From contig CALVXG010000003.1 of assembly GCA_944368925.1 (NCBI GenBank), positions 62,001-126,000 on the forward strand: a DNA stretch of 64,000 nucleotides. Reading direction: 5' to 3'. A model generated the notes under the pieces. That model was not told where the DNA came from and did not search any database. It was given only the letters and a program-made list of their open reading frames with translations. The first letter of the stretch is position 1, and each line of letters begins with the position of its first letter. The stretch comes from an uncultured Clostridia bacterium (lineage in GTDB: Bacteria > Bacillota > Clostridia > Christensenellales > Borkfalkiaceae). The position numbers and the translations under genes are program-made. Positions 54,871 to 62,607 of this stretch are shown in pieces.

Positions 54871-55707
54871 TCAGCCTCTCGCCACCAGTCCCGTCAAAAC
54901 TTTCCCCGGGCCTACTTCGACAAATTCTTCCACGCCGCGCGCTTTCATGTTCGCAACCGTCGCCGTGAACCGCACGGGCGAACACATCTGCTTCGCCAGC
55001 GTATGCGCAAAATCTCCCGCATACGGCTGCGCCGTCAGGTTCGCATACACGTCCATACGGGGCGCGTTCCAATGCAGACCGCACAAAAACTCTTTGAATT
55101 TCTCCGCCTCGGGCGCAAGCTCGGGACAATGGAACATTCCCGAAACGCGCAGCTTCATCGCTCTGCCGCCCACCGCCTTCACCTTCGCCGTGAATTCCGT
55201 TTCCGCTTCCGCCCTGCACGCCACGACCGTCTGCTTCGAACCGTTATAATTCGCAGGATGACTGTTCACGCCGTCGCACAGCGCTTCCACCGCTTCGGGC
55301 GAGAGCCCGATCACCGCGATCATGCACCCCGCCACGCGCTGCGTGTACGCTTCCATCAGCTCCGCCCGCTTTACGATCGTGCGGAATGCCTCTTCTTCGG
55401 AAAGCGCCCCCGCAAAACAAAGCGCGGGCACTTCGCCCACCGAAAAACCGCACACACATTCGGGCGCGCCCAGTTCCTCTTCTTTCGCGTATGCGTACGC
55501 AAGATCCGCCAAAAACATCGTCGGCTGCGTCAAAAGCGTGCGGTTCAGCTCTTCCTGCGTGCCCGAAAGCATCTTTTCCACCGTCCCCGGCCGTATGCTC
55601 TCCGCAAGATCGAACAGCTTTTTCACTCTGGGAAGATCTTTCACGTCCGAAGCCATGCCGGGCACCTGCGCGCCCTGCCCCGCGAACAGAAAGGCTATAC
55701 GTCCCAT
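54871..55707 (-). CDS. fabD: Malonyl-CoA-ACP transacylase
   Basis: The 278-residue enzyme loads malonate onto AcpP. It begins IAFLFAGQGAQVPGM and has a nucleophile elbow CGFSVGEVPAL. That elbow is slightly divergent from the usual GHSLGE (Phe for His before Ser). The catalytic His region is FHCPELAPEA. The start at 55707 overlaps fabK by 13 nt with GGAGG upstream; a longer reading would lie inside fabK. Confidence 0.94.
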   Translation of the reverse strand: MGRIAFLFAGQGAQVPGMASDVKDLPRVKKLFDLAESIRPGTVEKMLSGTQEELNRTLLTQPTMFLADLAYAYAKEEELGAPECVCGFSVGEVPALCFAGALSEEEAFRTIVKRAELMEAYTQRVAGCMIAVIGLSPEAVEALCDGVNSHPANYNGSKQTVVACRAEAETEFTAKVKAVGGRAMKLRVSGMFHCPELAPEAEKFKEFLCGLHWNAPRMDVYANLTAQPYAGDFAHTLAKQMCSPVRFTATVANMKARGVEEFVEVGPGKVLTGLVARG

Positions 55708-56636
55708 TTGACGCCCTCCATCATCTTCTCCGCCTGCGCCATCACCTCGTTGACGATGTCCGCCGCAGGCTCTTCTTTGTTCACCATGCCCGCGATCTGC
55801 CCCGCAAGGAAACATCCTTCCTCCGCGTTGCCCTCTTTCGCCGCCTTGCGCAAAGACCCCACGCCGAATTCTTCCAGCTTTTCGTCCGGATAGTTGGAAT
55901 CCGCTTCCAGCTTCGCGTACTGGTTGGTATACGCCGTCTTGATCGCGCGGACGGGATGCCCGAGCCTTCTGCCCGTGACCATCGTCGAAATGTCTTTCGC
56001 CGCCAGCACTTTCTTTTTATATTCCGCACTTACCGTGCACTCGCTCGCCACAAGGAACCGCGTGCCCATCTGCACGCCGCACGCCCCCAGCGCAAACGCC
56101 GCGACCATACCCCTGCCGTCCGCAATGCCGCCCGCCGCTACCACGGGGATCTTCACCGCGTCCACAACCTGCGGCACCAGCGCCATCGTCGTCAGATCGC
56201 CTACGTGCCCGCCGCTCTCGCCGCCTTCGGCGATCACGGCATCTACGCCCGCGCGCTCGACCATCTTCGCAAGCGCCGTCGATGCCACCACGGGCAAAAT
56301 TTTGATGCCCGCTTCCTTCCACATTTTCACGAACCGCGAAGGGTTGCCCGCCCCCGTCGTCACGACGGGCACTTTCTCTTCCGCTACCATCTTCGCGACC
56401 TCTTCCACGTGCGGGCTCATCAGCATGATGTTCACGCCGAACGGTTTGTCCGTCATGGAACGGCATTTATGAATTTCCTCGCGCACCCAGTCCGCATTGG
56501 CGTTCATCGCCGAGATGATCCCCAGCCCGCCTGCGTTGGAAACAGCGCTCGCCAAAGAGGCATCGGCGATCCACGCCATGCCTCCCTGAATGATCGGGTA
56601 CTTGATACCCAGAAGTTTCGTAAGTTTTGTCTGCAT
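55695..56636 (-). CDS. fabK: Enoyl-ACP reductase II (FMN-dependent)
   Basis: The 313-residue flavoprotein catalyses the last reduction of the fatty acid cycle, replacing FabI. FabK marks are IIQGGMAWIADASLA, the AEGGESGGHVG FMN-binding loop and AAGGIADGRGM. FabK-only organisms are intrinsically triclosan-resistant, as in streptococci and many clostridia. It lies 12 nt after acpP and overlaps fabD. Confidence 0.96.
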   Translation of the reverse strand: MQTKLTKLLGIKYPIIQGGMAWIADASLASAVSNAGGLGIISAMNANADWVREEIHKCRSMTDKPFGVNIMLMSPHVEEVAKMVAEEKVPVVTTGAGNPSRFVKMWKEAGIKILPVVASTALAKMVERAGVDAVIAEGGESGGHVGDLTTMALVPQVVDAVKIPVVAAGGIADGRGMVAAFALGACGVQMGTRFLVASECTVSAEYKKKVLAAKDISTMVTGRRLGHPVRAIKTAYTNQYAKLEADSNYPDEKLEEFGVGSLRKAAKEGNAEEGCFLAGQIAGMVNKEEPAADIVNEVMAQAEKMMEGVKWDV

Positions 56637-56648
56637 TTTTTCGCCTGC

Positions 56649-56876
56649 TTACTTGTTCGCAACCGCCTCGTCGATCTTCGCGATCAGCTCGCCTACCGTG
56701 GAAAGCTGCATATTGTCTCCCAAAGAAATGTCGTACGCCTCTTCGATCTGCATGACAATGTCCACTTTGTCCAAAGAATCAAAATCCAGCTCGTCAAATG
56801 TCGTTTCAGGGGTAATGTTCAGATCTTCACCCTTGCATTCGCTCAGAATTTCCTTCAATTTTTCCAACGTAGTCAT
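56649..56876 (-). CDS. acpP: Acyl carrier protein
   Basis: The 75-residue acidic four-helix carrier has the phosphopantetheine attachment site LDFDSLDKVDIVM (Ser34). The start MTTLEKL at 56876 is preferred over an upstream ATG because AAGGAG lies 9 nt before it. It carries the growing acyl chain for all fab enzymes in this locus. Confidence 0.97.
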   Translation of the reverse strand: MTTLEKLKEILSECKGEDLNITPETTFDELDFDSLDKVDIVMQIEEAYDISLGDNMQLSTVGELIAKIDEAVANK

Positions 56877-56924
56877 AATTTTAATCTCCTTCATTATTTA
56901 TTTTATAATAGTAATATTGTATGA

Positions 56925-57890
56925 TCAGTCTTTATTCCATTCCACGATCGCGGCACCGCTCGTAAGCCCGCCGCCAAATGCCACAAAAAGAAGTTTGTCG
57001 CCCTTGCGGAACGTTCCTTTCTTTGCAAATTCGTCCAGAAGAACCATGATGGAAGTCGCGCTCATGTTGCCGCAGCCCGCAATGTTCAAAAGCACCTTGC
57101 TCTTGTCGATCTTGAATTTTTTCAGGCTTGCGTCGATAATGCGCACGTTCGCCTGGTGCGGCAGATACCAGTCGATGTCCGCAGGCGTGAGATTCGCCCT
57201 GCGGCAAACTTCCTCGATGTTCCTGCCCATCGCGTTCACCGCGAATTTATACACTTCCCCGCCGTCCATGTAAATGGCGAGTTTCTCCTGCTCGTTGCGG
57301 TTGTACGGACTGTTGAGTCCCTCGAAGTTCGGCATGCGGATCACGTGCGAATCGGGATCGGAAGAAAGTTCCCCCGCCAGCCTGCCGCGCCCCGCTTTGA
57401 CGACCATCGCACCCGTTCCGTCCCCGAACAGGACGCACGTCGATCTGTCCGTCCAGTCGACGAGCTTGCTCATCGCCTCTGCTGATACGATCAGAACCGT
57501 CTTCGCCTTGCCCGACGCAATGAATGCGTCCGCCACTTCCATACAATACAACACGCCCACGCACGCCGCGTTCAGATCGAACGCGGGAGCATTGCAGCCG
57601 ATCGCTTCGCCTACGATACAGGCAAGCGACGGTGTGTACGTGTCACCGCGCATCGTCGCACACACGATCAGATCTACGTCCTTCCCTTCCACGCCCGCAT
57701 CTTCCAATGCCTTCTTCGCCGATTGTATCGCAAGATCGTCCAGGCGCTCCGTCGTAAGCACATGGCGGCTCTTGATCCCCGTACGGGTATAAATCCACTC
57801 GTCCGACGTGTCCAGAAACTTCGCAAGATCATCGTTCGTTACGACTTTTTCGGGAAGAGCACTGCCCGTCCCCGCAATATAAAAAGACAT
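56925..57890 (-). CDS. fabH: 3-oxoacyl-ACP synthase III
   Basis: The 321-residue enzyme starts fatty acid synthesis by condensing acetyl- or branched acyl-CoA with malonyl-ACP. The triad is visible: Cys in DLNAACVGVLY, His in LPHQANVRI and Asn in IAGCGNMSATS. The last motif differs from the usual YGNTSAAS but keeps Asn. GGAGG precedes the ATG. It heads the main fab/acc transcript from a strong promoter. Confidence 0.96.
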   Translation of the reverse strand: MSFYIAGTGSALPEKVVTNDDLAKFLDTSDEWIYTRTGIKSRHVLTTERLDDLAIQSAKKALEDAGVEGKDVDLIVCATMRGDTYTPSLACIVGEAIGCNAPAFDLNAACVGVLYCMEVADAFIASGKAKTVLIVSAEAMSKLVDWTDRSTCVLFGDGTGAMVVKAGRGRLAGELSSDPDSHVIRMPNFEGLNSPYNRNEQEKLAIYMDGGEVYKFAVNAMGRNIEEVCRRANLTPADIDWYLPHQANVRIIDASLKKFKIDKSKVLLNIAGCGNMSATSIMVLLDEFAKKGTFRKGDKLLFVAFGGGLTSGAAIVEWNKD

Positions 57891-57955
57891 ACTCTGTCTG
57901 CCTCCGGATATGCTATGCTGACAAAAAACAGCGCTTGCGCCGTTTTCCTTTCCTT

Positions 57956-57984
57956 ATTATAGTAAATTTGACGGTGCAAGTCAA
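57956..57984 (-). promoter_or_regulatory. Promoter of the fabH-acpP-fabK-fabD-fabG operon
   Basis: Minus strand TTGACT (57979-57984), 17 bp, TATAAT (57956-57961). No FapR or FabT consensus operator is apparent around it. Confidence 0.85.
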
Positions 57985-58033
57985 GCCCTCACACGAAAAA
58001 GCGGAAAACCACGACACAACCCGCCAAAATGTT

Positions 58034-58082
58034 TAAAAATAAAACAAAAAATGCGCCCGTTTCACAAAAAAACGGACGCATT
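58034..58082 (-). terminator. Terminator of the secB-like/fabZ unit
   Basis: AATGCG-T-CCGTTT / AAACGG-G-CGCATT (58050-58062 / 58070-58082, one mismatch), then a long T-rich tract on the minus strand. It lies just after the fabZ stop. Confidence 0.8.
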
Positions 58083-58100
58083 GATACTCCCGTAAAATTG

Positions 58101-58520
58101 TCACGCCTGCTTCGGAACGATCGCAAAAGAAAATTCCGCGCTCGTGCACAGCTTTCCGTCCGCTTCCAGTTTCCCTTTCGCAAAACAGAAAATCCCCTTG
58201 CGCGCGGTCAGCGATACCGTCATCACCGCCGTCTTCCCCGGCAAAAGCGGATTCTTGAACTTCACGTTGTTCAGTCCCGTGTACATCGGCGTCTTGCCCT
58301 TGCAGTCGGGTAAAAGCGCTACCGCCGTCTGCGCGATCATCTCGCATTGGATCACGCCCGGCACGATCGGATTGCCCGGAAAATGCCCCTGCAGAAAAAA
58401 TTCATCCCCGCGGATCGTGTACTTCCCCACGGCTTCCCCGTTTTCGTTGATCACCACTTCGTCCAAAAGCAGCATCGGCTCCCTGTGCGGAAGTATTTCC
58501 TTGATCTCTTCTCTGTTCAT
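58101..58520 (-). CDS. fabZ: 3-hydroxyacyl-ACP dehydratase FabZ
   Basis: The 139-residue hotdog-fold enzyme has ILPHREPMLLLDEV, the catalytic HFPGNPIVPGV (His) and a Glu in IQCEMIAQ, the family active site. It dehydrates 3-hydroxyacyl-ACP. No isomerase partner (FabA/FabN/FabM) is in the locus, so unsaturated fatty acid synthesis is not explained here. It is co-transcribed with the SecB-like gene 25 nt upstream, in a unit separate from fabH. Confidence 0.96.
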   Translation of the reverse strand: MNREEIKEILPHREPMLLLDEVVINENGEAVGKYTIRGDEFFLQGHFPGNPIVPGVIQCEMIAQTAVALLPDCKGKTPMYTGLNNVKFKNPLLPGKTAVMTVSLTARKGIFCFAKGKLEADGKLCTSAEFSFAIVPKQA

Positions 58521-58545
58521 CTCTGTTCCCGTCCTTCCGCTCGCC

Positions 58546-58974
58546 TCACGAAACGATCCCTTCGCTCTTTTCCCTGTCTTCCGGGAAAAGCGGCCCGCTC
58601 ACTACCGGCAATACCACCGGCGCCGCCAGCGCCGTCGTCGTCAGCGTCGTCACCGCCGCACGAAGATACGGGTACAATACCGCCGTGCCCGCAACGACCA
58701 CCGCGCGGCGCTCTTCGTCCGTCTCCGCAGAAGACTCGAATACCCCCGTAAACGTCACGTTCAGATCAAACGGCTTGGGTGAATCTTCCGTCTTCTCGAT
58801 CTTCACCGTCAGCGTAATAAAACAAAGCCGCTCATTCTCCACCGCCCTGCGCACTTTGCGCGAAAAAGTGGGTTTGAGCTCCATCTTCCCGCCGTTTTGC
58901 GGGCGCATCGCATTCAGTTTGAAACTCATCTCGTCCGCCCGTATCCCCTTGAGCGTAAAATCTACTTTCTGCAT
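58546..58974 (-). CDS. SecB-like chaperone family protein
   Basis: The 142-residue protein starts VDFTLKGIRADEMSFKLN and continues with alternating strands. It contains GTAVLYPYLRAAVTTLT then VVLPVVSG, the C-terminal block typical of SecB (I-L-F/Y-P-Y-A ... P-P). SecB holds preproteins unfolded for SecA in diderm bacteria; solitary or toxin-antitoxin-linked SecB-like proteins occur elsewhere. No toxin gene is adjacent. The start has GGAG 9 nt upstream. The neighbouring fabZ suggests a link to lipid or envelope biogenesis, but the client is unknown. Confidence 0.75.
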   Translation of the reverse strand: MQKVDFTLKGIRADEMSFKLNAMRPQNGGKMELKPTFSRKVRRAVENERLCFITLTVKIEKTEDSPKPFDLNVTFTGVFESSAETDEERRAVVVAGTAVLYPYLRAAVTTLTTTALAAPVVLPVVSGPLFPEDREKSEGIVS

Positions 58975-59270
58975 AACTTCTGTCTCCGTCCTTATTTTCT
59001 GCGCAACCCCGGCCGCTCCGCAGAAATTCCCCGGAATGCGCTCTGTGTTTGCACTTAATATTATACTTTCCGCCGCCCCATTTGTCAACGCTTCGCCCGA
59101 AAAAGTTTGTATTTTCGTTCACATCCCGTATTTTTTCGCACCGTTTGTCCCTCTTTTCCGCTCCCGCCGCTCCATGCGTTTTTCCGCGCGCCGAAAAGCA
59201 ATGCGACGCACGCGGCATTGTGCGCGCAAAGCAAAAGTTTGCCCTGCGCGAAAAACAATATGCCCTGCGC

Positions 59271-59351
59271 AAAGGAGCGGTACGCCGCGCGTACCGCTCC
59301 TTTTTTGCGGCGGCCGACGCCGCCCCCGCCGCCGAAAATCTTTTCGGCGGC
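59271..59351. repeat. Hairpins between ypeB and the SecB-like gene
   Basis: Two strong stems are present: AAAGGAGCGGTACGC / GCGTACCGCTCCTTT (59271-59303), with six T on the plus strand, and GCCGCCGAAAA / TTTTCGGCGGC (59328-59351), beyond the ypeB stop. One of them likely stops ypeB transcription. The 400-base gap 58975-59374 shows no gene I can support. Confidence 0.6.
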
Positions 59352-59374
59352 GGCTTTTCTTATTAAAAGGTTTG

Positions 59375-61060
59375 TTACATGAGCGACATGCCGCGGTCCG
59401 TTTCCGTCACGATGCGGATCTCCGCCGTATCGCCCGTCATCGCGTCGATATAGGCAAAGTACATTCTTCCGCCGTATACCCCGCGCACTTCGTAGACGAG
59501 GCGCTCTTCTCCCTCGACGGGTATGATCGCCCTGCTCACGCCGTCCAGTTCCATCTTGGCCGCCGCGTTGCGCTCGACGCGCTCCATCGGCACTTTCGCT
59601 TCCCCGATCTGCCGCTCGCAATGGTTTTTCAGATACAGGTGCGCATCCAGACCCGTCACGGCGCCGCGTTCACGGCAAACTTTCACCATCACGCGGTCGG
59701 GATAGATCAGCACGCCGTCCTGCTCGTACACGAACGTGATGCAGCATTCGCCGCCCGCCTCGCTCACAAACACAGGCCGCAGCCCTTCATACCCGCATTT
59801 TTTGAGGAACGTGCGCGCAATATGCGTGCAATGCCGCGCGTCGAAGTTTTCCGCGCCATCCTGTCCGCAACTGTCCAGCATCGCCAAAAGACCGCCGTGC
59901 TCCGTGATCTGCGCCGAAAATGCCCTGCCCGCGTCGTCCGTGAATTCGAACGCGTACGCCGCATACGCGCCTTCCGACTTGCCGCTGCAACGCAATCCGT
60001 TCACTTTATATTCGGAAAAATATTCGTTCGCAAGCTCCGTCGCGCGCTCCTCTGTAATGGTTTCCAGCTTCATAAGATGATCCGCCGCGCCCTTTTTCTC
60101 CAATTCGCCGCGCACCGCTTCGCTCATTTCCCCGATGCCCGCCGTCAGGCGTTCGAAATTCGCCGCAAATTCTCCGTCCGTCTTCCACATCGCTTCCGCA
60201 CTCGATGCTCCCGCACTCTCGATCAGCGCCGGCATCGCATAGCGCACCGACTCCGTCGACACATACAGGTATTCGATGGCTTCCGCCTCTTTCTCGTTCA
60301 GCGTGCCGCCCGCCGCTACCTTGTTGAGCAGCGCCGACGCATAATCTCCCGCTCCGTTGAAAAACGCCGTCAGCTTCGCCGCCGCGTAACTGTCCACGGG
60401 GAAATTCTCCACGCAACGCTCCGCAAGCCTGCTGCGCACGAGTATGTCCGCCAGAAGTTTCTGCGTCTCATAATTCCCCTGCGCGATGCGGATCTTCGCA
60501 AGATCTGCGTCCAGCTTTTCCACTTGCTCGGAAAGTTCGTATACGTTCTCCTGGTATCCGCTGAGCGACGCGCTCTTCGTGTTGACGAGGTCAAAATACC
60601 CCACCGTCACGATCGCACCCAGCGCCAGCACCGCCACCGACAGCGATACCACCGCCGCCAGCCAGCCGCCGAACCCGGGCGTCTTCTGCGCGCGCTCTTC
60701 GCGCCTGCGCTTCTCTTGTGCCATCTTTTCCGCTTTGCGCGCACGGCGGTGCTGCTTTTCCTCTTCTTCCCGCATGGCGCGCTCCCGCTTTTCCTGCTGA
60801 CGCGCCGCCAGCTTCTCCGCACGCATACGCTCACGCTCCGCCGCCGCTTCCATCTTCGCCTGCTTTCTCTCTTCCTTCTTCTGCGCTTCTTCGATCCTGC
60901 GCTGCGCGCGCTCCTCTTCCCTCTTTGCCTCTTCTTCCAGTCTCGCCGAACGCGCTTCGGCCGCCGCAAGCTCTTCGTTCATTTCCCGCTTGTCCGCATC
61001 GTCATGCCCGCACCCGCCGTTGCAGCAGCCGCCCGAACACTTTCTTTCTCTGTCTTTCAT
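59375..61060 (-). CDS. ypeB: Germination protein YpeB with coiled-coil extension
   Basis: YpeB stabilises and localises the cortex-lytic enzyme SleB in spores. From about residue 131 on, this 561-residue protein fits: a membrane helix (131-156), a helical region with NYETQKLLADIL, and C-terminal PepSY-like modules. It sits 12 nt after sleB, the standard pairing. The oddity is the first 125 residues: a Cys/His-rich start (CSGGCCNGGCGH) and a highly charged Glu/Arg coiled coil on the cytoplasmic side, which typical YpeB (about 450 residues) lacks. Confidence 0.88.
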   Translation of the reverse strand: MKDRERKCSGGCCNGGCGHDDADKREMNEELAAAEARSARLEEEAKREEERAQRRIEEAQKKEERKQAKMEAAAERERMRAEKLAARQQEKRERAMREEEEKQHRRARKAEKMAQEKRRREERAQKTPGFGGWLAAVVSLSVAVLALGAIVTVGYFDLVNTKSASLSGYQENVYELSEQVEKLDADLAKIRIAQGNYETQKLLADILVRSRLAERCVENFPVDSYAAAKLTAFFNGAGDYASALLNKVAAGGTLNEKEAEAIEYLYVSTESVRYAMPALIESAGASSAEAMWKTDGEFAANFERLTAGIGEMSEAVRGELEKKGAADHLMKLETITEERATELANEYFSEYKVNGLRCSGKSEGAYAAYAFEFTDDAGRAFSAQITEHGGLLAMLDSCGQDGAENFDARHCTHIARTFLKKCGYEGLRPVFVSEAGGECCITFVYEQDGVLIYPDRVMVKVCRERGAVTGLDAHLYLKNHCERQIGEAKVPMERVERNAAAKMELDGVSRAIIPVEGEERLVYEVRGVYGGRMYFAYIDAMTGDTAEIRIVTETDRGMSLM

Positions 61061-61072
61061 CTTCCGCCCTCC

Positions 61073-61801
61073 TTAAATCGCAAACACGTGCTTGCCGATC
61101 GTAATGACCGTTTCCCGCGAAAAGATCCATTCGCTCGTCGCCGTCACGGGATTGTAATAGTACAGACAACCGCCTGTCGGATCCCAGCCGTTCATCGCGT
61201 CCTTCGCCGCATTGATCGCCGTCTGATCGGGCGTCAGATTGATCTGCCCGTCACTCACCGCCGTAAATGCGTGCTTCTGATAAATCACGCCCGAGATCGT
61301 GTTCGGGAAATCTTTGCTCCGTACCCTGTTGAGCACGACCGCCCCGACCGCTACCTGGCCCGTATAACTCTCGCCGCGCGCTTCTCCGTAAATGCAGCGC
61401 GCCAGAAGATAGGTGTCCGCATTGGTATACCCGCTGCCGCCGCTCTGCGTTCCGCTGCCCGCCTGCTGCATCATCCCCAACGCTTCATACGTCTTTTTGC
61501 CCACAATTCCGTCTGCCGTCAGCCCGTTTTTGCGTTGAAAATACTTGACCGCTTCCTTGGTCTTCGGGCCGTAGATCCCGTCTACGTTGCCCGTGTAATA
61601 CCCCCAGCGGCGCAATTTGTCCTGCACCGTCTTCACGTCGCTGCCGCGGCTGCCCTCTTTGAGCACCGCCGCTTCGATATCCTGCCCGTATGCCGCCGCA
61701 TCTTCCAGCTTGGAAGTCTGCTGCACGGAAAACAGCACGATCGCCGCAAACGCGACTGCCAGCGTGAGCGCCAACGCGCCCGCACGAATCATCTTATTCA
61801 T
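61073..61801 (-). CDS. sleB: Spore cortex-lytic enzyme SleB
   Basis: The 242-residue lytic transglycosylase has an N-terminal membrane/signal segment (about residues 6-26). A peptidoglycan-binding domain (about 48-110, GSRGSDVKTVQDKLRRWGYY) is followed by a hydrolase_2 catalytic domain from about 130 (ARCIYGEARGESYTGQVAV, carrying the active Glu). It opens cortex muramic-delta-lactam peptidoglycan during germination. GGAGG precedes the ATG. It lies between spoIIR and ypeB in one likely transcript. Confidence 0.95.
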   Translation of the reverse strand: MNKMIRAGALALTLAVAFAAIVLFSVQQTSKLEDAAAYGQDIEAAVLKEGSRGSDVKTVQDKLRRWGYYTGNVDGIYGPKTKEAVKYFQRKNGLTADGIVGKKTYEALGMMQQAGSGTQSGGSGYTNADTYLLARCIYGEARGESYTGQVAVGAVVLNRVRSKDFPNTISGVIYQKHAFTAVSDGQINLTPDQTAINAAKDAMNGWDPTGGCLYYYNPVTATSEWIFSRETVITIGKHVFAI

Positions 61802-61857
61802 TCTTCCTCCTTCCTTTCCAAAACAATTTGTTTCCGCAAAAAAAGGAGGTTCTCACC

Positions 61858-62388
61858 TTAATTTGCGAAAAAATTCCCGATCAGTTCCAGCAATCTGGAA
61901 CGATAACGGATCGTGTCTCCCTTGGCTTCCCCCGAAAAACACAGGGGCGGATATACCACGCACCACCAGTTCGCGCCCGAACCCGTCCCGAGTTCCACGA
62001 TCAGCGCATCGTAAATCCCCGCCTGCAACGTGACGCCTTCATAGACGCGGTCGGGAAATTCCTCCCTGCACACGCGCGCTCTCGCCCTGTAAGAAAAACC
62101 CTTCTTCGCAAGCACTTCGTCCGCCACCTTTTCGATGGCCGCAAGATTTTCTTCCAGCGCATCCATCGCTTCCGCTTTGCTTTCGCATTCCGCCGCCACG
62201 GGGATCAGAAACTGCACGATGGCGTCTTTCACCTCGTACTTGACCGCCTGGTCTTCCGTCGAATCCGAATTTGCCCGTACGTGCATGCGTAAATACGCCG
62301 AAGCCTGCGGAGCCGCCTCCCGCATCGTTACCGCCGCCGTCAGAATTAGTATGAATAAAACACCGAAAACTATACAGATTTTTTTCAT
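61858..62388 (-). CDS. spoIIR: Stage II sporulation protein R
   Basis: SpoIIR is secreted from the forespore to trigger SpoIIGA processing of pro-sigma-E in the mother cell. The 176-residue protein has an N-terminal signal/anchor (residues 4-20), then the conserved YLRMHVRANSDSTEDQAVK and a GANWWCVVYPPLCF block. A sigma-F type promoter lies 30 nt upstream, as expected for forespore expression. spoIIR followed by sleB and ypeB is an unusual grouping of early- and late-acting spore genes. Confidence 0.95.
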   Translation of the reverse strand: MKKICIVFGVLFILILTAAVTMREAAPQASAYLRMHVRANSDSTEDQAVKYEVKDAIVQFLIPVAAECESKAEAMDALEENLAAIEKVADEVLAKKGFSYRARARVCREEFPDRVYEGVTLQAGIYDALIVELGTGSGANWWCVVYPPLCFSGEAKGDTIRYRSRLLELIGNFFAN

Positions 62389-62417
62389 GCCTCGCTTCCC
62401 CTCCGATTTGTGAAAAG

Positions 62418-62446
62418 ATTATTGCCGCCCCGCGCCCCGTTTATAC
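62418..62446 (-). promoter_or_regulatory. Sigma-F-type promoter of spoIIR
   Basis: Minus strand GTATA (62442-62446), 15 bp, GGCAATAAT (62418-62426). This matches the Bacillus sigma-F pattern GYATA / GGNNANAMT at every defined position. Confidence 0.78.
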
Positions 62447-62485
62447 CTTCACGGAAAAATTGTTTTTCAACTTTTCACAACACAA

Positions 62486-62521
62486 AAACGGCGGACAAGC
62501 GCCGCCGCTTGTCCGCCGTTT
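62486..62521. terminator. Terminator of the rng unit
   Basis: Perfect 16-bp stem (62486-62501 / 62506-62521). The minus strand continues with TTTTTGTG. It sits between rng and the spoIIR promoter. Confidence 0.85.
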
Positions 62522-62607
62522 CTTATATTATAATTCTGATTTTGCCTGCTGTTTAGGCCGATTTGGCCCTTTTATTTTATAACGCTCCGCCGAAAGTACG
62601 CGTTTTG

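Noticed and set aside
57940-58000. FapR or FabT operator at the fabH promoter
   Set aside because: No sequence resembling the known palindromic operators could be found around the -35/-10 or start.
58685-61861. A 1058-codon open frame on the plus strand across the SecB-like, ypeB and sleB genes
   Set aside because: It is antisense to well-supported genes and its product is Arg/His-rich without any motif. It also spans the ypeB-fabZ intergenic DNA, so it is a shadow produced by GC-rich third positions.
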